This document shows, piece after piece, positions 42,442 through 52,286 of a stretch of DNA of 64,000 nucleotides. This DNA is from Didemnitutus sp047777955. Lineage in GTDB: Bacteria > Verrucomicrobiota > Verrucomicrobiia > Opitutales > Opitutaceae. How positions within the stretch are numbered: the first letter of the stretch is position 1; every line of letters starts with the position of its first letter. The stretch lies in NCBI RefSeq assembly GCF_047777955.1, contig NZ_CP180537.1, positions 2,604,001 to 2,668,000 of the forward strand, read 5' to 3'. The translations under genes and the position numbers were made by a program. A model generated the notes under the pieces. The model saw nothing but the letters and a program-made list of their open reading frames with translations. It was not told the DNA's origin and ran no database searches.

Positions 42442-43761
42442 GAAAGGATTCCGAGGGCGCCGCGGCGGACGGCGCCGAAGTAGTCGGGCGCGCCGACCTG
42501 ACCGCCCTTGAAGTTGACCTCGAGGCCGTGCACGGCGGCCGACGCGGAGCGGGCGCGGCACAACGGCGCGCCGGGCGCGAGCGGCGCGACCATCTCCACC
42601 GCGGCGAGGCCCAGGGCGCGCGCCGCGTAGCTGGACGTGTCACCGCCCGCCACCAGGACGCGCGGAAGCGATTCGGACTCCACCAGCGCGCGCGCGATCG
42701 TGCCCAGCGCCGCGCCGAGCTTCGCCGCCGGCGCGGGCGGACCGGCTTGCGCACCGCGCGCGGTGAAAACGACCGGACTCCGCCCGGCGCCCAGCGCCTC
42801 GCGGGCGGCGGCGATCGCGGGCTCGATCCGCAACGTGGCGGCGTCGAGCGGCACGCCGACGAAGCCGTTCGCCAGCGCCCAGTCGATTTGCCCGGCCGTG
42901 ACCGGCGAGCAGCTGCCGGAGACGACGAGCAGGCGGTCGACGGGCTGGGCCGGCGCCCAATCCGTGCGCGGCCGCAGGCTCCCTGGTCCGCCCAGTGCGC
43001 GCCGAGGGCCATCTCGACGCCGGACGAGCCGACGGAGAAAAGCGGTGTTCCGCTCGCGGCGGCATCGATCAACGCGCCGATGCGCGCCAGCTGGCCGGCC
43101 TGCATGACGTCGAAAAGCACGATCTCTGCTCCTCCGCCACGAGGCGCTCGAGCGCGGCGGCGGACTCGGCGGCGGCCAGCTCCAGCTTCAGCACGTCGAG
43201 CAAACCGATGCGTTTCGCCGTCTGCTTCGCCAGATGCCGGCGCAAATCCGCTTCGTCGGCCGGTGTGGCTGGATGGCGGCTCATCGAGGGGTGACGGTCG
43301 AGCCGGTAGATCTCGCCAGTGCTGCCAATGCCCATCCGGGCGAAAAGATTGCCGAAGGCGCAGTAGCGGCCGAGCGCCGGCGCGCCGACGAGCAGCGGGA
43401 CGTAACGCCCGCCGAAGACCGACACGCCGACATCGATCGCACGGCCGATGCTGCCGACTGTCGGCGAGGAATCGAAGGTCGAGCAGACCTTGTAGTGCAC
43501 GTGGCGCGGCCCGAGATCGCGCAGGGCGGCGAACGCCGGGCGCAACACGGCTTCCATCTCGGCCGGTGGCAGCGAGCGCGTCAGGCCGGCGACGCCGATC
43601 GCGTCGAGCGCCGGCATCCCTGCGAGCTGCGCGCGGGACGGTGGCTCGAGGAAAAGCGCCGTGCGCAGGCCCGCCCGCGAGAGAAATTCCAGCGCGTCGG
43701 TCGATCCGGTGAAGTCGTCACCGAAATACGCGAGGCGGAGCGGTGCGGGCGCGGGCATCAT
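42438..43761 (-). pseudogene. DUF1537 (OiaK/OtnK-like) acid-sugar kinase, two frameshifts
   Basis: About 441 aa if two single bases are restored. The N-terminal domain has LRLAYFGDDFTGSTDALEFL and HVHYKVCSTFDSSPTVGSIG, diagnostic for this kinase family. Frame breaks lie near 43124-43128 (AEEQ to EIVLFDVMQAGQLARIGALI) and near 42980-42984 (WADQG to SLRPRTDW). The C-terminal nucleotide domain has LVAGGDTSSYAARALG and GLEVNFKGGQVGAPDYF. Members phosphorylate acid sugars such as threonate, erythronate and 3-oxo-isoapionate. It overlaps the RuBisCO-like gene at the ATGA codons, so it probably supplies that enzyme with a phosphorylated substrate. Confidence 0.82.
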
Positions 43762-45002
43762 TTGCCGCCGAACTTCGCCTGCGATTTCGCCAGCAAGGGA
43801 TGTTTCGCCACGGCCTGCTCGACCGTGAGTCCGGCGACGGCCGCCTCCCACCAGAGCTGGAGCGAGCGGACGCCGGCCGCGGCGCCGTCCGGATGCGCCT
43901 GGATGCCGCCGCCCGCCATGTAGAGAAGATCGACCGTCTGCGTGCGACGCCAGGTCTCCGGCGCCTGTCCGCCCCACTGGCCGGACGAGACGACCGGCAG
44001 CAACGGCTTGCCGAGCGGCTCCGCGGCGCGGCACGACGTGATCGAGCGCACGACCGAATCGTCGCTCTCCCAGAACTTGTTCGCGATGCCGTTGACGTGG
44101 AGCTGGTCGACGCCGGCGAGGCGCTGGAGCTTTTGAAATGCCGGAAACTCGATGCCGAGCAGCGGGTGGCGGTTGAGCATGCCCCAGCCGTTGCGATGGC
44201 CGTGGATCGAGAGCTGGCCGCGGTCGCACAGCTTCTTCGTGGCGGCGAGGCCGACGCTGTTGACGCTGATCATCGCGCAGGTGCCGCCGCTGGCGACGAT
44301 CTTGTCGTAGTGCCGCTGCATGGCGTCGACCTCGTCGCTGATGTTGAAGGCATACATCACCTTCTTGCCGGTGCGCTGGGCGTGATCGTTGATCACGCGC
44401 ATGATGGCGTCCACGCGCGCGTCAAACGGCGAGTGCGGCGGGTCGGCCATCAGCTCGTCGTCCTTCACGAAATCGATGCCGGCCGCGACGAGCACGCGGA
44501 CCATCTCCGCCGTCTGCGCGGGCGAGAGGCCGATGCTCGGCTTGATGATCGTGCCGATGAGCGGGCGGCCCTCGACGCCGGCGAGGCGGCGCGTGCCGGC
44601 GATGCCGAAGGCGGGACCGCGGAACTTCGCCGCGAACGACGCCGGCACGTCGAAATCCATCAGCTTGAGGCCGGAGAACTGCGCCAGCTCGTAGAGGTTG
44701 CCCTGGAGCGTGGAGACGAGCGTGGGGAGATTCGTGCCGAAATTCTCGACCGACCACGACACCTTCACCTCGGCGCGCTGGTAACCCGCCGCGGGCGCGC
44801 GGCCGGTGGGAATCGAGGGCACGGCGACGCTTTCGAGCGGCCGGATGGCCTCGACGCGCGCGGCGAAACGCTGCTTCAGCTCCTCGGTCTCGCCGGGAAC
44901 GGCGACGAACGTGCCGGAGGATTGCTCGCCCGCGAGGGTCGCGGCGGCCTTCTCGACCGGCAGGGCGGTCTCGATCAGATAAGTGGCGGTGACGCGCTCC
45001 AT
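43758..45002 (-). CDS. RuBisCO-like protein (form IV)
   Basis: A 414-aa RuBisCO large-subunit fold protein. The metal-site triad is kept: FVKDDEL gives carbamylatable K180, D182 and E183. The catalytic KPK motif reads IIKPS, so the first Lys (K154) is kept and the second is Ser. HGHRNGWG takes the place of the usual His-Arg segment, and the loop-6 Lys position is ANKFWES. It is therefore not a CO2-fixing RuBisCO. Adjacent to a DUF1537 kinase, the best functional analogy is the 3-oxo-isoapionate-4-phosphate decarboxylase or transcarboxylase/hydrolase of D-apiose catabolism. That assignment is inference. Confidence 0.88.
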   Translation of the reverse strand: MERVTATYLIETALPVEKAAATLAGEQSSGTFVAVPGETEELKQRFAARVEAIRPLESVAVPSIPTGRAPAAGYQRAEVKVSWSVENFGTNLPTLVSTLQGNLYELAQFSGLKLMDFDVPASFAAKFRGPAFGIAGTRRLAGVEGRPLIGTIIKPSIGLSPAQTAEMVRVLVAAGIDFVKDDELMADPPHSPFDARVDAIMRVINDHAQRTGKKVMYAFNISDEVDAMQRHYDKIVASGGTCAMISVNSVGLAATKKLCDRGQLSIHGHRNGWGMLNRHPLLGIEFPAFQKLQRLAGVDQLHVNGIANKFWESDDSVVRSITSCRAAEPLGKPLLPVVSSGQWGGQAPETWRRTQTVDLLYMAGGGIQAHPDGAAAGVRSLQLWWEAAVAGLTVEQAVAKHPLLAKSQAKFGGK

Positions 45003-45006
45003 GGTT

Positions 45007-46119
45007 TCAGACGCGGTTGATGGTGCGAAGGGCTTCCTCGGTCGGCTCCATGCCGGCGCCGGGCGCCTCGGGCGCGACGAAGTGGCCGTCGCGGATCTGC
45101 GCCGGATGCCGCATCCAGTCGCGCAGCCACGGGATGTATTCGAGCAGCGCGCAACCGGGATGGACGAAGCAGAGATGCTGGTGCACCTGGCACATGTCGC
45201 CGACGTGAGGCACGACCGGCAGGCTGTAGCTGTGCGCGAGATCGGCGACCTGCCACCACTCCGTGATGCCCGCGAGGCGAACGACGTCCGGCTGCACATA
45301 GTGCACGGCGCCGGCGTGGATGAAGTCGCGAAACTGGTGCGCGAGGTAAAGCTGTTCGCCGAGCGCGATCGGCGTCTCGATCGCCTCCGCGAGGCGCTGG
45401 TGTGCGAGCACGTCGTCGAAGGTTGTGGGCTCCTCGAACCACACCACGTCGAACTCCGCGAGCCGGCGGCCGAGGCGGATGGCGTCGGGCAGCGTGAGCT
45501 TGCCATTCGCGTCGGTCATGATGCGGATCTCGAGTCCGAGCGCGGCGCGCACGGCTTCGAGGCGGCGCAGATCGGTCGAAGGATTCGGGCTGCCGACCTT
45601 GATCTTCACCGCGCGGTAGCCGTCCGTCTCGACGAGGCGCCGGCAGTCGGAAACGAGCGTCTCGAGCGGCCAGTTGAGCCAGCCGCCGTCGGTGTTGTAG
45701 GCTTCGACGCGTTTCGTCGCGGTGCCGCCAAGCAGCTTCCACAGCGGCAAGCCGGCGGCCTTGGCCTTCAAATCCCAGAGGGCGATGTCGATCGCGCCGA
45801 GCGCGAGGTGCGTGATGCCGGCGCGGCCGACCCAGTAAATCGGCGAGTGCTTGTGCAGTTTTTCCCAGAGGGCGCGAACCTCGCGCGGGTCTTCGCCGAT
45901 CAGCAGCGGGCCGTAGGAATCGACCGCGCACTCGACGATGAGTTTGTCCGTCGGCAGATGCGCGTGGGTGCCGGAGAAGCCGTAGCCGACGAGACCGGTG
46001 TCGGTGTGGATGGCGACGCCCGGGGCGCCCCAATGGGAGATCGCGTGCGTGCTGTCGGCGATGCCGCCCCGAGTGACCGGCGCGTGCAGAATGATCGGCT
46101 GGAGGCGCGTGATCTTCAT
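45007..46119 (-). CDS. Enolase-superfamily acid-sugar dehydratase (mandelate-racemase subgroup)
   Basis: A 370-aa protein with the N-terminal capping domain and a (beta/alpha)7-beta barrel. AVKIKVG is the KxK base motif and MTDANGKL the first metal Asp. WFEEPTTFDD and ALGEQLYLA hold the two metal Glu residues, and VPHVGDMCQ the catalytic His. Members dehydrate L-fuconate, L-rhamnonate, galactarate and similar acids to 2-keto-3-deoxy acids. It could supply the dehydratase step missing from the lactonase/SDR/FAH cluster at 15-18 kb. It overlaps the GH78 stop by 4 bp and lies 4 bp from the RuBisCO-like gene. Confidence 0.87.
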   Translation of the reverse strand: MKITRLQPIILHAPVTRGGIADSTHAISHWGAPGVAIHTDTGLVGYGFSGTHAHLPTDKLIVECAVDSYGPLLIGEDPREVRALWEKLHKHSPIYWVGRAGITHLALGAIDIALWDLKAKAAGLPLWKLLGGTATKRVEAYNTDGGWLNWPLETLVSDCRRLVETDGYRAVKIKVGSPNPSTDLRRLEAVRAALGLEIRIMTDANGKLTLPDAIRLGRRLAEFDVVWFEEPTTFDDVLAHQRLAEAIETPIALGEQLYLAHQFRDFIHAGAVHYVQPDVVRLAGITEWWQVADLAHSYSLPVVPHVGDMCQVHQHLCFVHPGCALLEYIPWLRDWMRHPAQIRDGHFVAPEAPGAGMEPTEEALRTINRV

Positions 46120-48797
46120 GCCGGTGCCAGCGTGCTGGTGAAGGTGTAGGAGCCGGCCGGCGCCTCGCAGATCGCGAACGCGTCCGTGCGTTCGACCACC
46201 GTCAGGCCGTCGGTGCCGACCGTCGCGCCCGGCGCCGCCGGAATATGCACGCGGGCGGTGGTGTTGGCGGGAATCGTGACCTGCCACTCGAAGCCCGCGC
46301 CGCGCCGTTGCCAGGCGCTGCGGATCTCGCCGTGGATCGAGCGGTAGTGGCCGCGCGCGTGGTCGAGGCCGGCGCCGATGAACGGCTGGAGGACGAAGCG
46401 CTGGTAGGCCGGCGTCTCCGGATCGAGTTCGATGCCGAGCACGTGCCGGAACAGCCACTCGCCGACGGAACCGAGCGAGTAGTGGTTGAAGGAGTTCATG
46501 CCGTCCTTGTGGAAGCCGCCGGCGATGGTCCAGCTGTCCCAGCGCTCCCAGATGGTTGTCGCGCCCTGCAGCACGGGGAAGAGCCACGACGGGTAGCTCT
46601 CCTGCAGGAGCAGGCGGTAGGCGACGTCGGCGCGGCCCGCGAGCGTGAGCTGCGGGTTCAAGTGGCCGATGCCGACGAAACCGGTGCTGAGGTGCCAGTC
46701 GAGATTGCGGATGTTGGCGACGAGATGCTCAGTCGCCGCGGCGCGCAGATGCGAGGGCAGAAGATCAAACGCGAGGCCAAGCAGGTAGGCGGTCTGCGTC
46801 TCGACCGAGATGCGGCCGTCGGGACGCACCCACTCGGACTGGAACGCGGCGCGGACCTTCTCGAACATCGCCTGGAAGCGCGCCGCCTCGGCAGCGCGGC
46901 CGAGCGCGCGCGCCAGACGCGCCATCTTTGCGGCGTCGTCGGCCCAGTAGGCGGTGGCGAGGAGATTCTTCATCGGCGAGTGCGTGCCGAAGGAGGTGTC
47001 GCTGGGGATGCAGAGCCAGTCGCCGTAGTTGTTGGCGAGTTGGTTGACGCGAAGGCCGTTCGGGTTGTGGCGCTCGATCCAGTCGAGCCAGCGGACCATG
47101 GCGCCCCAATGCCGCTCGACGAGGCGCAGGTCGCCGTAGACGCGCCAGAACGTGTAGGGAATGATGATGCCCGCGTCGGCCCAGCCGGCGGCGCCGCCGA
47201 GGTTGCCCAGGCCGACCCAGTTGATGTCCTCGCGCAGGCGCGGCGCGATGTCGGGGAAGACGCCGTCCGGCGTCTGCGCGTCCTCGACGTCGATCATCCA
47301 CTTGGTGAAGAAGGCCGCGACGTCCATGTTGCAGGTCGCGGTGCGGAAAAACACCTGCGCGTCGCCCATCCAGCCGAGGCGCTCGTCGCGCTGCGGGCAG
47401 TCGGTGGGCACGGAGAGGAAATTGTCGCGCTGCGACCAGACGCCGTTGAGCCAGAGGCGATTCACGCCGGCGTGGGAACATTCGAAGTGCCCCGCCGGCG
47501 GCGTGGCCGAGTGGATGACGCAGCCGGTGACGGCATCGGCGCGCGGCACGCCGGGCAGGCCGCTGAGCTCGACATACTGGAAACCGTGGAAGGTGAAGTG
47601 CGGTTCGAAGACCTCGATGCCGCCGCCGCGGCAGATGTAGACGTCGGTCGCCTTCGCCCGGCGGAGGTTGGCGGTGTAAAGCGTGCCGTCGGGATTCAGG
47701 CGCTCGCCGTGGCGCAGCTGAATGCGGGTGCCGGCCGGCGCCTCGACCCGCAGGCGGATCCAGCCGGTCAGGTTCTGCCCGAGGTCGTAGAGATGCACGC
47801 CGGGGCGGATCTCGGTGCGCGAGACCGGCGCGCGCGTCTCGGTGATGCGCACGGGCTCGCTGCGCTGGGCGACCAGCGGGGCGGCCGGGGCGGCGACCTC
47901 CCGCGCGGGCCGCCAGTCGCGCGGCTCGCGACGGGCGTCGTAGACTTCGCCCATCTGCAGGTCCGAGGAAAGAATCGGCCCGGTGGCGCATTGCCAGGCG
48001 CCGTCCGTGCCGACGGTGCGCCGCGTGCCGTCGGCGAGCTCGAGCTCGAGCTGCAGGAGCAGGCTGTTCTCGAGCGAGCCGTAGCGGCCTTTCGTCTCCT
48101 GCCAGCCGACAAAGCCCGACCACCAGCCGTCGCCGAGCGTGGCGGCGAGTTCGTTGGCGCCCGGGGACAGCAGGGCCGTCACGTCGTAGCTGCGGTAATG
48201 GATGCGCTTGTCGTAATCGGTCCACTCCGGCGCGAAGAGATCCTCGCCGATCCGCCGGCCGTTGGCGCGGAGCTCGAACAGTCCGCGCGCGCTGGCGTAG
48301 AGCGTGGCGCGCACGAGATCGGCCGGCACCGAAAAGGCGCGGCGGAAGACAGCGGGCGTGCCGGGCTCGGTCAGCGTGGGGGCGACGGCCGCGGGGTCGC
48401 GGCGGATGATCTCCGGATCGGCCGCAATCCACCGCGCGCTCCAGTCCGCGTGCTCGAGCAGGCCCATCGTCCAAAGCGCGGGTGCCGAGCGGACGCTCGC
48501 GCCGGTCTCGTCCCAGATTTCGACCTGCCAGTGACAGGCGTCGCGCGACCGCAGCGGCTCGCCCGCGTAGGCGACGTGCGCCGTCTGCGCGCTCTCCACC
48601 CGGCCGCTGTCCCAGCGGTCGGCGACACCGGCCGCGAGCTTCACCTGCGTCGAGGCGACGCGGACGCGATACGCGACCTGGCGCGCGCCGCGACGGTCGG
48701 TGGCGAGCAACCAGCTCAGGCGCGGACGGCACTCGTCGAGGCCGAGCGGGTCGACGAGGTATTCACAACGGAGGGAGGTGACGCAGGTGGCGGACAC
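46116..48797 (-). CDS. GH78 alpha-L-rhamnosidase
   Basis: An 893-aa protein starting at GTG. N-terminal Fn3-like domain LRCEYLVDPLGLDECRPRLS; beta-sandwich with DWSARWIAADPEI and YASARGLFELRANG. The (alpha/alpha)6 barrel has CPQRDERLGWMGDAQVFFRT, with the catalytic acid region, MIDVEDAQTPDGVFPDIAP and GIIIPYTFWRVYGD. GGFHKDGMNSFNHYSLGSVG and a C-terminal beta domain follow. No signal peptide is visible, so it may act on imported oligosaccharides in the cytosol. Removes terminal alpha-L-rhamnose. In the operon between the MFS transporter and the enolase-family dehydratase. Confidence 0.93.
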   Translation of the reverse strand: MSATCVTSLRCEYLVDPLGLDECRPRLSWLLATDRRGARQVAYRVRVASTQVKLAAGVADRWDSGRVESAQTAHVAYAGEPLRSRDACHWQVEIWDETGASVRSAPALWTMGLLEHADWSARWIAADPEIIRRDPAAVAPTLTEPGTPAVFRRAFSVPADLVRATLYASARGLFELRANGRRIGEDLFAPEWTDYDKRIHYRSYDVTALLSPGANELAATLGDGWWSGFVGWQETKGRYGSLENSLLLQLELELADGTRRTVGTDGAWQCATGPILSSDLQMGEVYDARREPRDWRPAREVAAPAAPLVAQRSEPVRITETRAPVSRTEIRPGVHLYDLGQNLTGWIRLRVEAPAGTRIQLRHGERLNPDGTLYTANLRRAKATDVYICRGGGIEVFEPHFTFHGFQYVELSGLPGVPRADAVTGCVIHSATPPAGHFECSHAGVNRLWLNGVWSQRDNFLSVPTDCPQRDERLGWMGDAQVFFRTATCNMDVAAFFTKWMIDVEDAQTPDGVFPDIAPRLREDINWVGLGNLGGAAGWADAGIIIPYTFWRVYGDLRLVERHWGAMVRWLDWIERHNPNGLRVNQLANNYGDWLCIPSDTSFGTHSPMKNLLATAYWADDAAKMARLARALGRAAEAARFQAMFEKVRAAFQSEWVRPDGRISVETQTAYLLGLAFDLLPSHLRAAATEHLVANIRNLDWHLSTGFVGIGHLNPQLTLAGRADVAYRLLLQESYPSWLFPVLQGATTIWERWDSWTIAGGFHKDGMNSFNHYSLGSVGEWLFRHVLGIELDPETPAYQRFVLQPFIGAGLDHARGHYRSIHGEIRSAWQRRGAGFEWQVTIPANTTARVHIPAAPGATVGTDGLTVVERTDAFAICEAPAGSYTFTSTLAPA

Positions 48798-48903
48798 GGA
48801 GAGCGAAGGGAAAAACGCGGAAGCCGGAAGGAACGGAGATGCCGGGTGAGAACGGAGGCTGGCGCGCCCGGCCGCGTTTCCGCGCTGGATCCGGTGAAAG
48901 AAC

Positions 48904-50181
48904 TCAGGCGCGCTCGGCCTCGATCTGCTCGAGCGACTTGCCGGAAGTGTCGGGCATCCAGAAGAAGCCGACCACGCCGCTGATCGCGAGGAACAGCGTG
49001 AGCAGGCCGGCGACGGGCTTGATGCCGGAGTTGGCGAGGATCGGAACGAAAAAGCTCCAGAAGCCGAGCACGGTGCGGGCCACGCCGAAGGTGAAGCCCT
49101 GCGCCGTGCCGCGCAGCATGGTGGGGAACAGTTCCTGGCTGAAGACCTTGTAGGTCGCCTCGCCCGCCAGCGCGCAGCCGACGGCGAAGAGCACGATGTT
49201 GGCGACGACCACCGGCACGGTGAAGGGCATGAGCAGGAACAGCGCGTAGGCGCCGATCTGCAGCACCGCGCCGAGGCCCCAGAGGCCGCGGCGCATGCCG
49301 TGGCTCCGGTCGGAGAACTTCATGAACACGGTGACGGTGACGATCATCGTGATCACAAACCACATGCTGGAGAGCCCGACGCTCTGCGCCTGCGTGCCGA
49401 CGTTCAGCGTCTTGAAAATGTAGGGATTGAAGATGCCCGCGGTGCCCGCGGCGAGATTCCAGAACAGGTAGATGGTGGCGGTCCAGACCAGCGCGCGCAG
49501 GTTGCGGCCCTGGAACAGTTCGCCGAGGCTCTTGCCGCCGAACTTCACCGCTTCCTTCCAGCGGGCCGACTCCGCGAGTCCCTGACGCAGCGCCCACGTC
49601 ACGATCGCGACGACGAGCAGGTGGAGCAGCACGATGCGGATGCCGAGCATCTCGAGCGGCGCCAGCGCCAGCGCGAGCCAGAGCACGATGACCGGGCCGA
49701 GGCACCAGGCGACCTGGGTGAAGCCCAGCAGCTTGCCGCGGGCCTTCGCGGGCGCGAACTCGCCCACGAGCGCCAGCGACGTCGGCACGTCCGCACCGAC
49801 GGCGACGCCGACGATGAAGGTGCCGAGGAAGAGCATCGTGACGTTCACGGACAGCGCGACGATCAGGATGCCCAGCGCGTAGACCATCAGGTCGTATTGG
49901 TAGATGCGCTTGCGGCCGAGCTTGTCGCCGAGCCAGCCGCCGAGGAACGCGCCGATGGCGCAGCCGATGGCGTTCGGCCCGATGGCCGCCAGGGCGCCCA
50001 CCATGCCGTCGCTGAGGCCGAATTCCTTTTTGAACAGCGCCATGCCGGCGCCGAGTGCGACGATCGAACCGGCGTCGAGATACGACGCCATGCCGGCGAG
50101 GGCGGACCATTTCCACTGCTGCGGCGTGATGTGGGAGCCGTCGGTGGTCGCGGCGGACACGGGAGACGTGACTTGACTCAT
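48904..50181 (-). CDS. MFS sugar transporter
   Basis: A 425-aa protein with about twelve hydrophobic segments. Sugar-porter signatures: GAFLGGWLGDKLGRKRIY between helices 2 and 3, VGEFAPAKARGKLLGFTQ after helix 4, and FSQELFPTMLRGTAQGFTFG in the C-terminal half. Probably imports a monosaccharide or short oligosaccharide freed by GH127 or GH78. It is 33 bp after GH127 and 106 bp before GH78, all on the same strand; the 106-bp gap shows no clear signal. Confidence 0.88.
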   Translation of the reverse strand: MSQVTSPVSAATTDGSHITPQQWKWSALAGMASYLDAGSIVALGAGMALFKKEFGLSDGMVGALAAIGPNAIGCAIGAFLGGWLGDKLGRKRIYQYDLMVYALGILIVALSVNVTMLFLGTFIVGVAVGADVPTSLALVGEFAPAKARGKLLGFTQVAWCLGPVIVLWLALALAPLEMLGIRIVLLHLLVVAIVTWALRQGLAESARWKEAVKFGGKSLGELFQGRNLRALVWTATIYLFWNLAAGTAGIFNPYIFKTLNVGTQAQSVGLSSMWFVITMIVTVTVFMKFSDRSHGMRRGLWGLGAVLQIGAYALFLLMPFTVPVVVANIVLFAVGCALAGEATYKVFSQELFPTMLRGTAQGFTFGVARTVLGFWSFFVPILANSGIKPVAGLLTLFLAISGVVGFFWMPDTSGKSLEQIEAERA

Positions 50182-50214
50182 AGGGGTTATCGGAGGGGTT
50201 GCTGGGGCGTGGAA

Positions 50215-52269
50215 CTAGCGCGCGGGGATCCAGACGGTCATGTCGGTATCCCCGCGGTTGCCCCATGCGTAGTAAGGCACGGCCTTCACGGCAATGGTGC
50301 GCGGGGCTTGACCGTCAACTTCGCGGTAGAGCTGCTTGGCGCCCCACTCGCCGCGCTGGAGGGCGAGGACGTCGAACTGGAAGGTGAGCACGGAGGCGTT
50401 GGCGATCTGCTCGCGCCGCGCGGTGAACGCCGCGGGCTGCCGGAGCGAGACGACGACGTCCTTGAGCTTCACGCCGGCGGGAAGGTCGTTCGACTCGAGG
50501 CAGTAGACGAGCGGGCCGTATTTGATCGCGACCTGGTTGAGCGTCTCCTCGACCAGCGGGTTCGCCTCGACGAGCACGGGCTTGAACTCCAGGTCGAGCT
50601 GCACGACGTCGCCCTTCCGCCACTGGCGTTTGAGGTCGGCGTAGGTGCCGGGCTTCAGGGCCGTGGCGACGCGGGCGCCGTTGACCTGCAGCGAAACCGC
50701 CTCGCTCTTCAGCCAGCCGGGGATGCGGAGCTTGAGCGTGACCTCGCGCGCGGGCGCCTCGTCGACGACGAGCTTCACCGCGCCGGCCCACGGGTAGTCG
50801 GTTTCCTGGCGGAGCTTGATCGGCGTGCCGTCGAGCCACTTCGAATCGAGCGTGCTGGCGGCGTAGAGGTTGACCCAGACCGTGTCCGGGGAGAGCGCGT
50901 AGACGTAGTTGTGCGCCTCGGCGATGGTGCGGACGACGTTCGGCGGGCAGCAGAAGCTCACGGGGATGTTCGCCTCGCGGGTGCGCGACCAGCGCAGCGG
51001 CACGTCGAAGTCGTGGAGCTTCCGCAGGGCGTTGACGTAGAAGTAATGCGTGCCATCGAGGCTGATGCCGGGGAGGATGCCGTTGTAGAGCGTCTGCTCG
51101 AAGAGGTCGGCGTAGGCGGCGTCGCCCGAGACGGCCAGCATGCGCCAGAGCCACATGCCGTAGCCGATGGTGGCGCAGGTCTCGTTGTAGGCGGTGAGGT
51201 TCGGCAGCTGGTAGTCGCGGCCGTAGGCCTGGTGGATGGTCTTGATGTATTTGTGCTGCGTGTAGTCGACGCCGTCGGGCGAGGCGCCGTCGTAGATCGC
51301 GCCGGTCATGCCGGTGATGTAGAGCTTACGGTCGGCGACGTTTTCCGAGATCGTCTCGAGCGTCTTGAGCAGCGACGGGTCGCCGTCCTCGGCGAACACG
51401 TCCGCGACGCCGGCGTAGAGGTAGTTGGCGCGCACGGCGTGGCCGACGGCCTGCGTCATCTGGCGGAACGGCATGCGATCCTGGTTGTGGTCGCTGCCCT
51501 CGCTCGGCGGCACGAGGCTGCGGATCTCGATGAGTTGCTGGGCGAGCTTCAGGTAGCGCGGATTGTGCGTGACGCGGTAGAGCTCCACCACGCCCATGTA
51601 GTGCGACGGGCAGATGGCGTTGCGGGCGAGTTCCAGCGGCTTCTCCGCGCAGAGCTTGTCGATGTAGTCGGCGGCCTTCTCGGCGCAGACGAGGAGCGTG
51701 GTCTTGCCCGTCGCGCGGTAGTGGACGCACGCCGCGGTCATGAGATGCCCCATGTTGTAGGTTTCGAAGTGTTCGCGGTCGGCGAACTCCTTCGTCTTCT
51801 CGCCGTTGCGCTGCGGAATGATCGTCTGCGTGTGCAAGTAGCCGTCCTCGCGCTGGGCCTTGGCCACGACGGCAACGATCTCGTCCATCCGCCGGTCGAT
51901 CGCCGGATCTTTCGTGACCGCGTAAACCTGCGCGAGCGCCTCGAACCATTTCAGGAAATCGCCGTCGTTGAACGGCGGGCCGGAGAACTTCCCCTGCTCC
52001 AGCCCGGCGGCGATGCGGTAATTGCGCCACGCGGGGCTGGTCGCGGGATTGCTCATCAGCTCGCCCATGTGCGGCACCATCGTCGTGCGCGCGACCTCGA
52101 AGCGTTCCCCGAGCAGGCCGCCGTTCCAGTGCACGTCGGCCAGATCGGGCATGTAGAGGACGGCGTGCGGCGACTTCGTCGTGTCGATCAGGGCCTTGTC
52201 CCCCGCCCGGGCGGAGAGCGGCAGGAGGCCGAAAACGAGGACCGGGGCGAGAACAGCGGGGATTTTCAT
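50215..52269 (-). CDS. GH127 beta-L-arabinofuranosidase
   Basis: A 684-aa glycosidase with signal peptide (MKIPAVLAPVLVFGLLPLSA). The (alpha/alpha)6 barrel carries the Zn/cysteine site expected of family 127: YNETCATIGYGMW (E363, C365) and VSFCCPPNVVRTIAE (C440 and C441, of which C440 is the candidate nucleophile). Two beta domains follow. The family cleaves terminal beta-L-arabinofuranose; bacterial members act on plant extensin sugars and on rhamnogalacturonan-II side chains. Start chosen for the signal peptide; it lies 17 bp after the FGGY kinase. Confidence 0.93.
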   Translation of the reverse strand: MKIPAVLAPVLVFGLLPLSARAGDKALIDTTKSPHAVLYMPDLADVHWNGGLLGERFEVARTTMVPHMGELMSNPATSPAWRNYRIAAGLEQGKFSGPPFNDGDFLKWFEALAQVYAVTKDPAIDRRMDEIVAVVAKAQREDGYLHTQTIIPQRNGEKTKEFADREHFETYNMGHLMTAACVHYRATGKTTLLVCAEKAADYIDKLCAEKPLELARNAICPSHYMGVVELYRVTHNPRYLKLAQQLIEIRSLVPPSEGSDHNQDRMPFRQMTQAVGHAVRANYLYAGVADVFAEDGDPSLLKTLETISENVADRKLYITGMTGAIYDGASPDGVDYTQHKYIKTIHQAYGRDYQLPNLTAYNETCATIGYGMWLWRMLAVSGDAAYADLFEQTLYNGILPGISLDGTHYFYVNALRKLHDFDVPLRWSRTREANIPVSFCCPPNVVRTIAEAHNYVYALSPDTVWVNLYAASTLDSKWLDGTPIKLRQETDYPWAGAVKLVVDEAPAREVTLKLRIPGWLKSEAVSLQVNGARVATALKPGTYADLKRQWRKGDVVQLDLEFKPVLVEANPLVEETLNQVAIKYGPLVYCLESNDLPAGVKLKDVVVSLRQPAAFTARREQIANASVLTFQFDVLALQRGEWGAKQLYREVDGQAPRTIAVKAVPYYAWGNRGDTDMTVWIPAR

Positions 52270-52286
52270 GCGGAGGGTGGCGGGGT

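Noticed and set aside
43758..45002. Photosynthetic or autotrophic RuBisCO
   Set aside because: The KPK motif is altered, there is no small-subunit gene or phosphoribulokinase, and the context is sugar-acid catabolism.
50300..50316. CTTGACCGTCAA inside the GH127 gene, similar to the LacI operator
   Set aside because: Incomplete palindrome inside coding sequence far from any promoter; probably coincidental.
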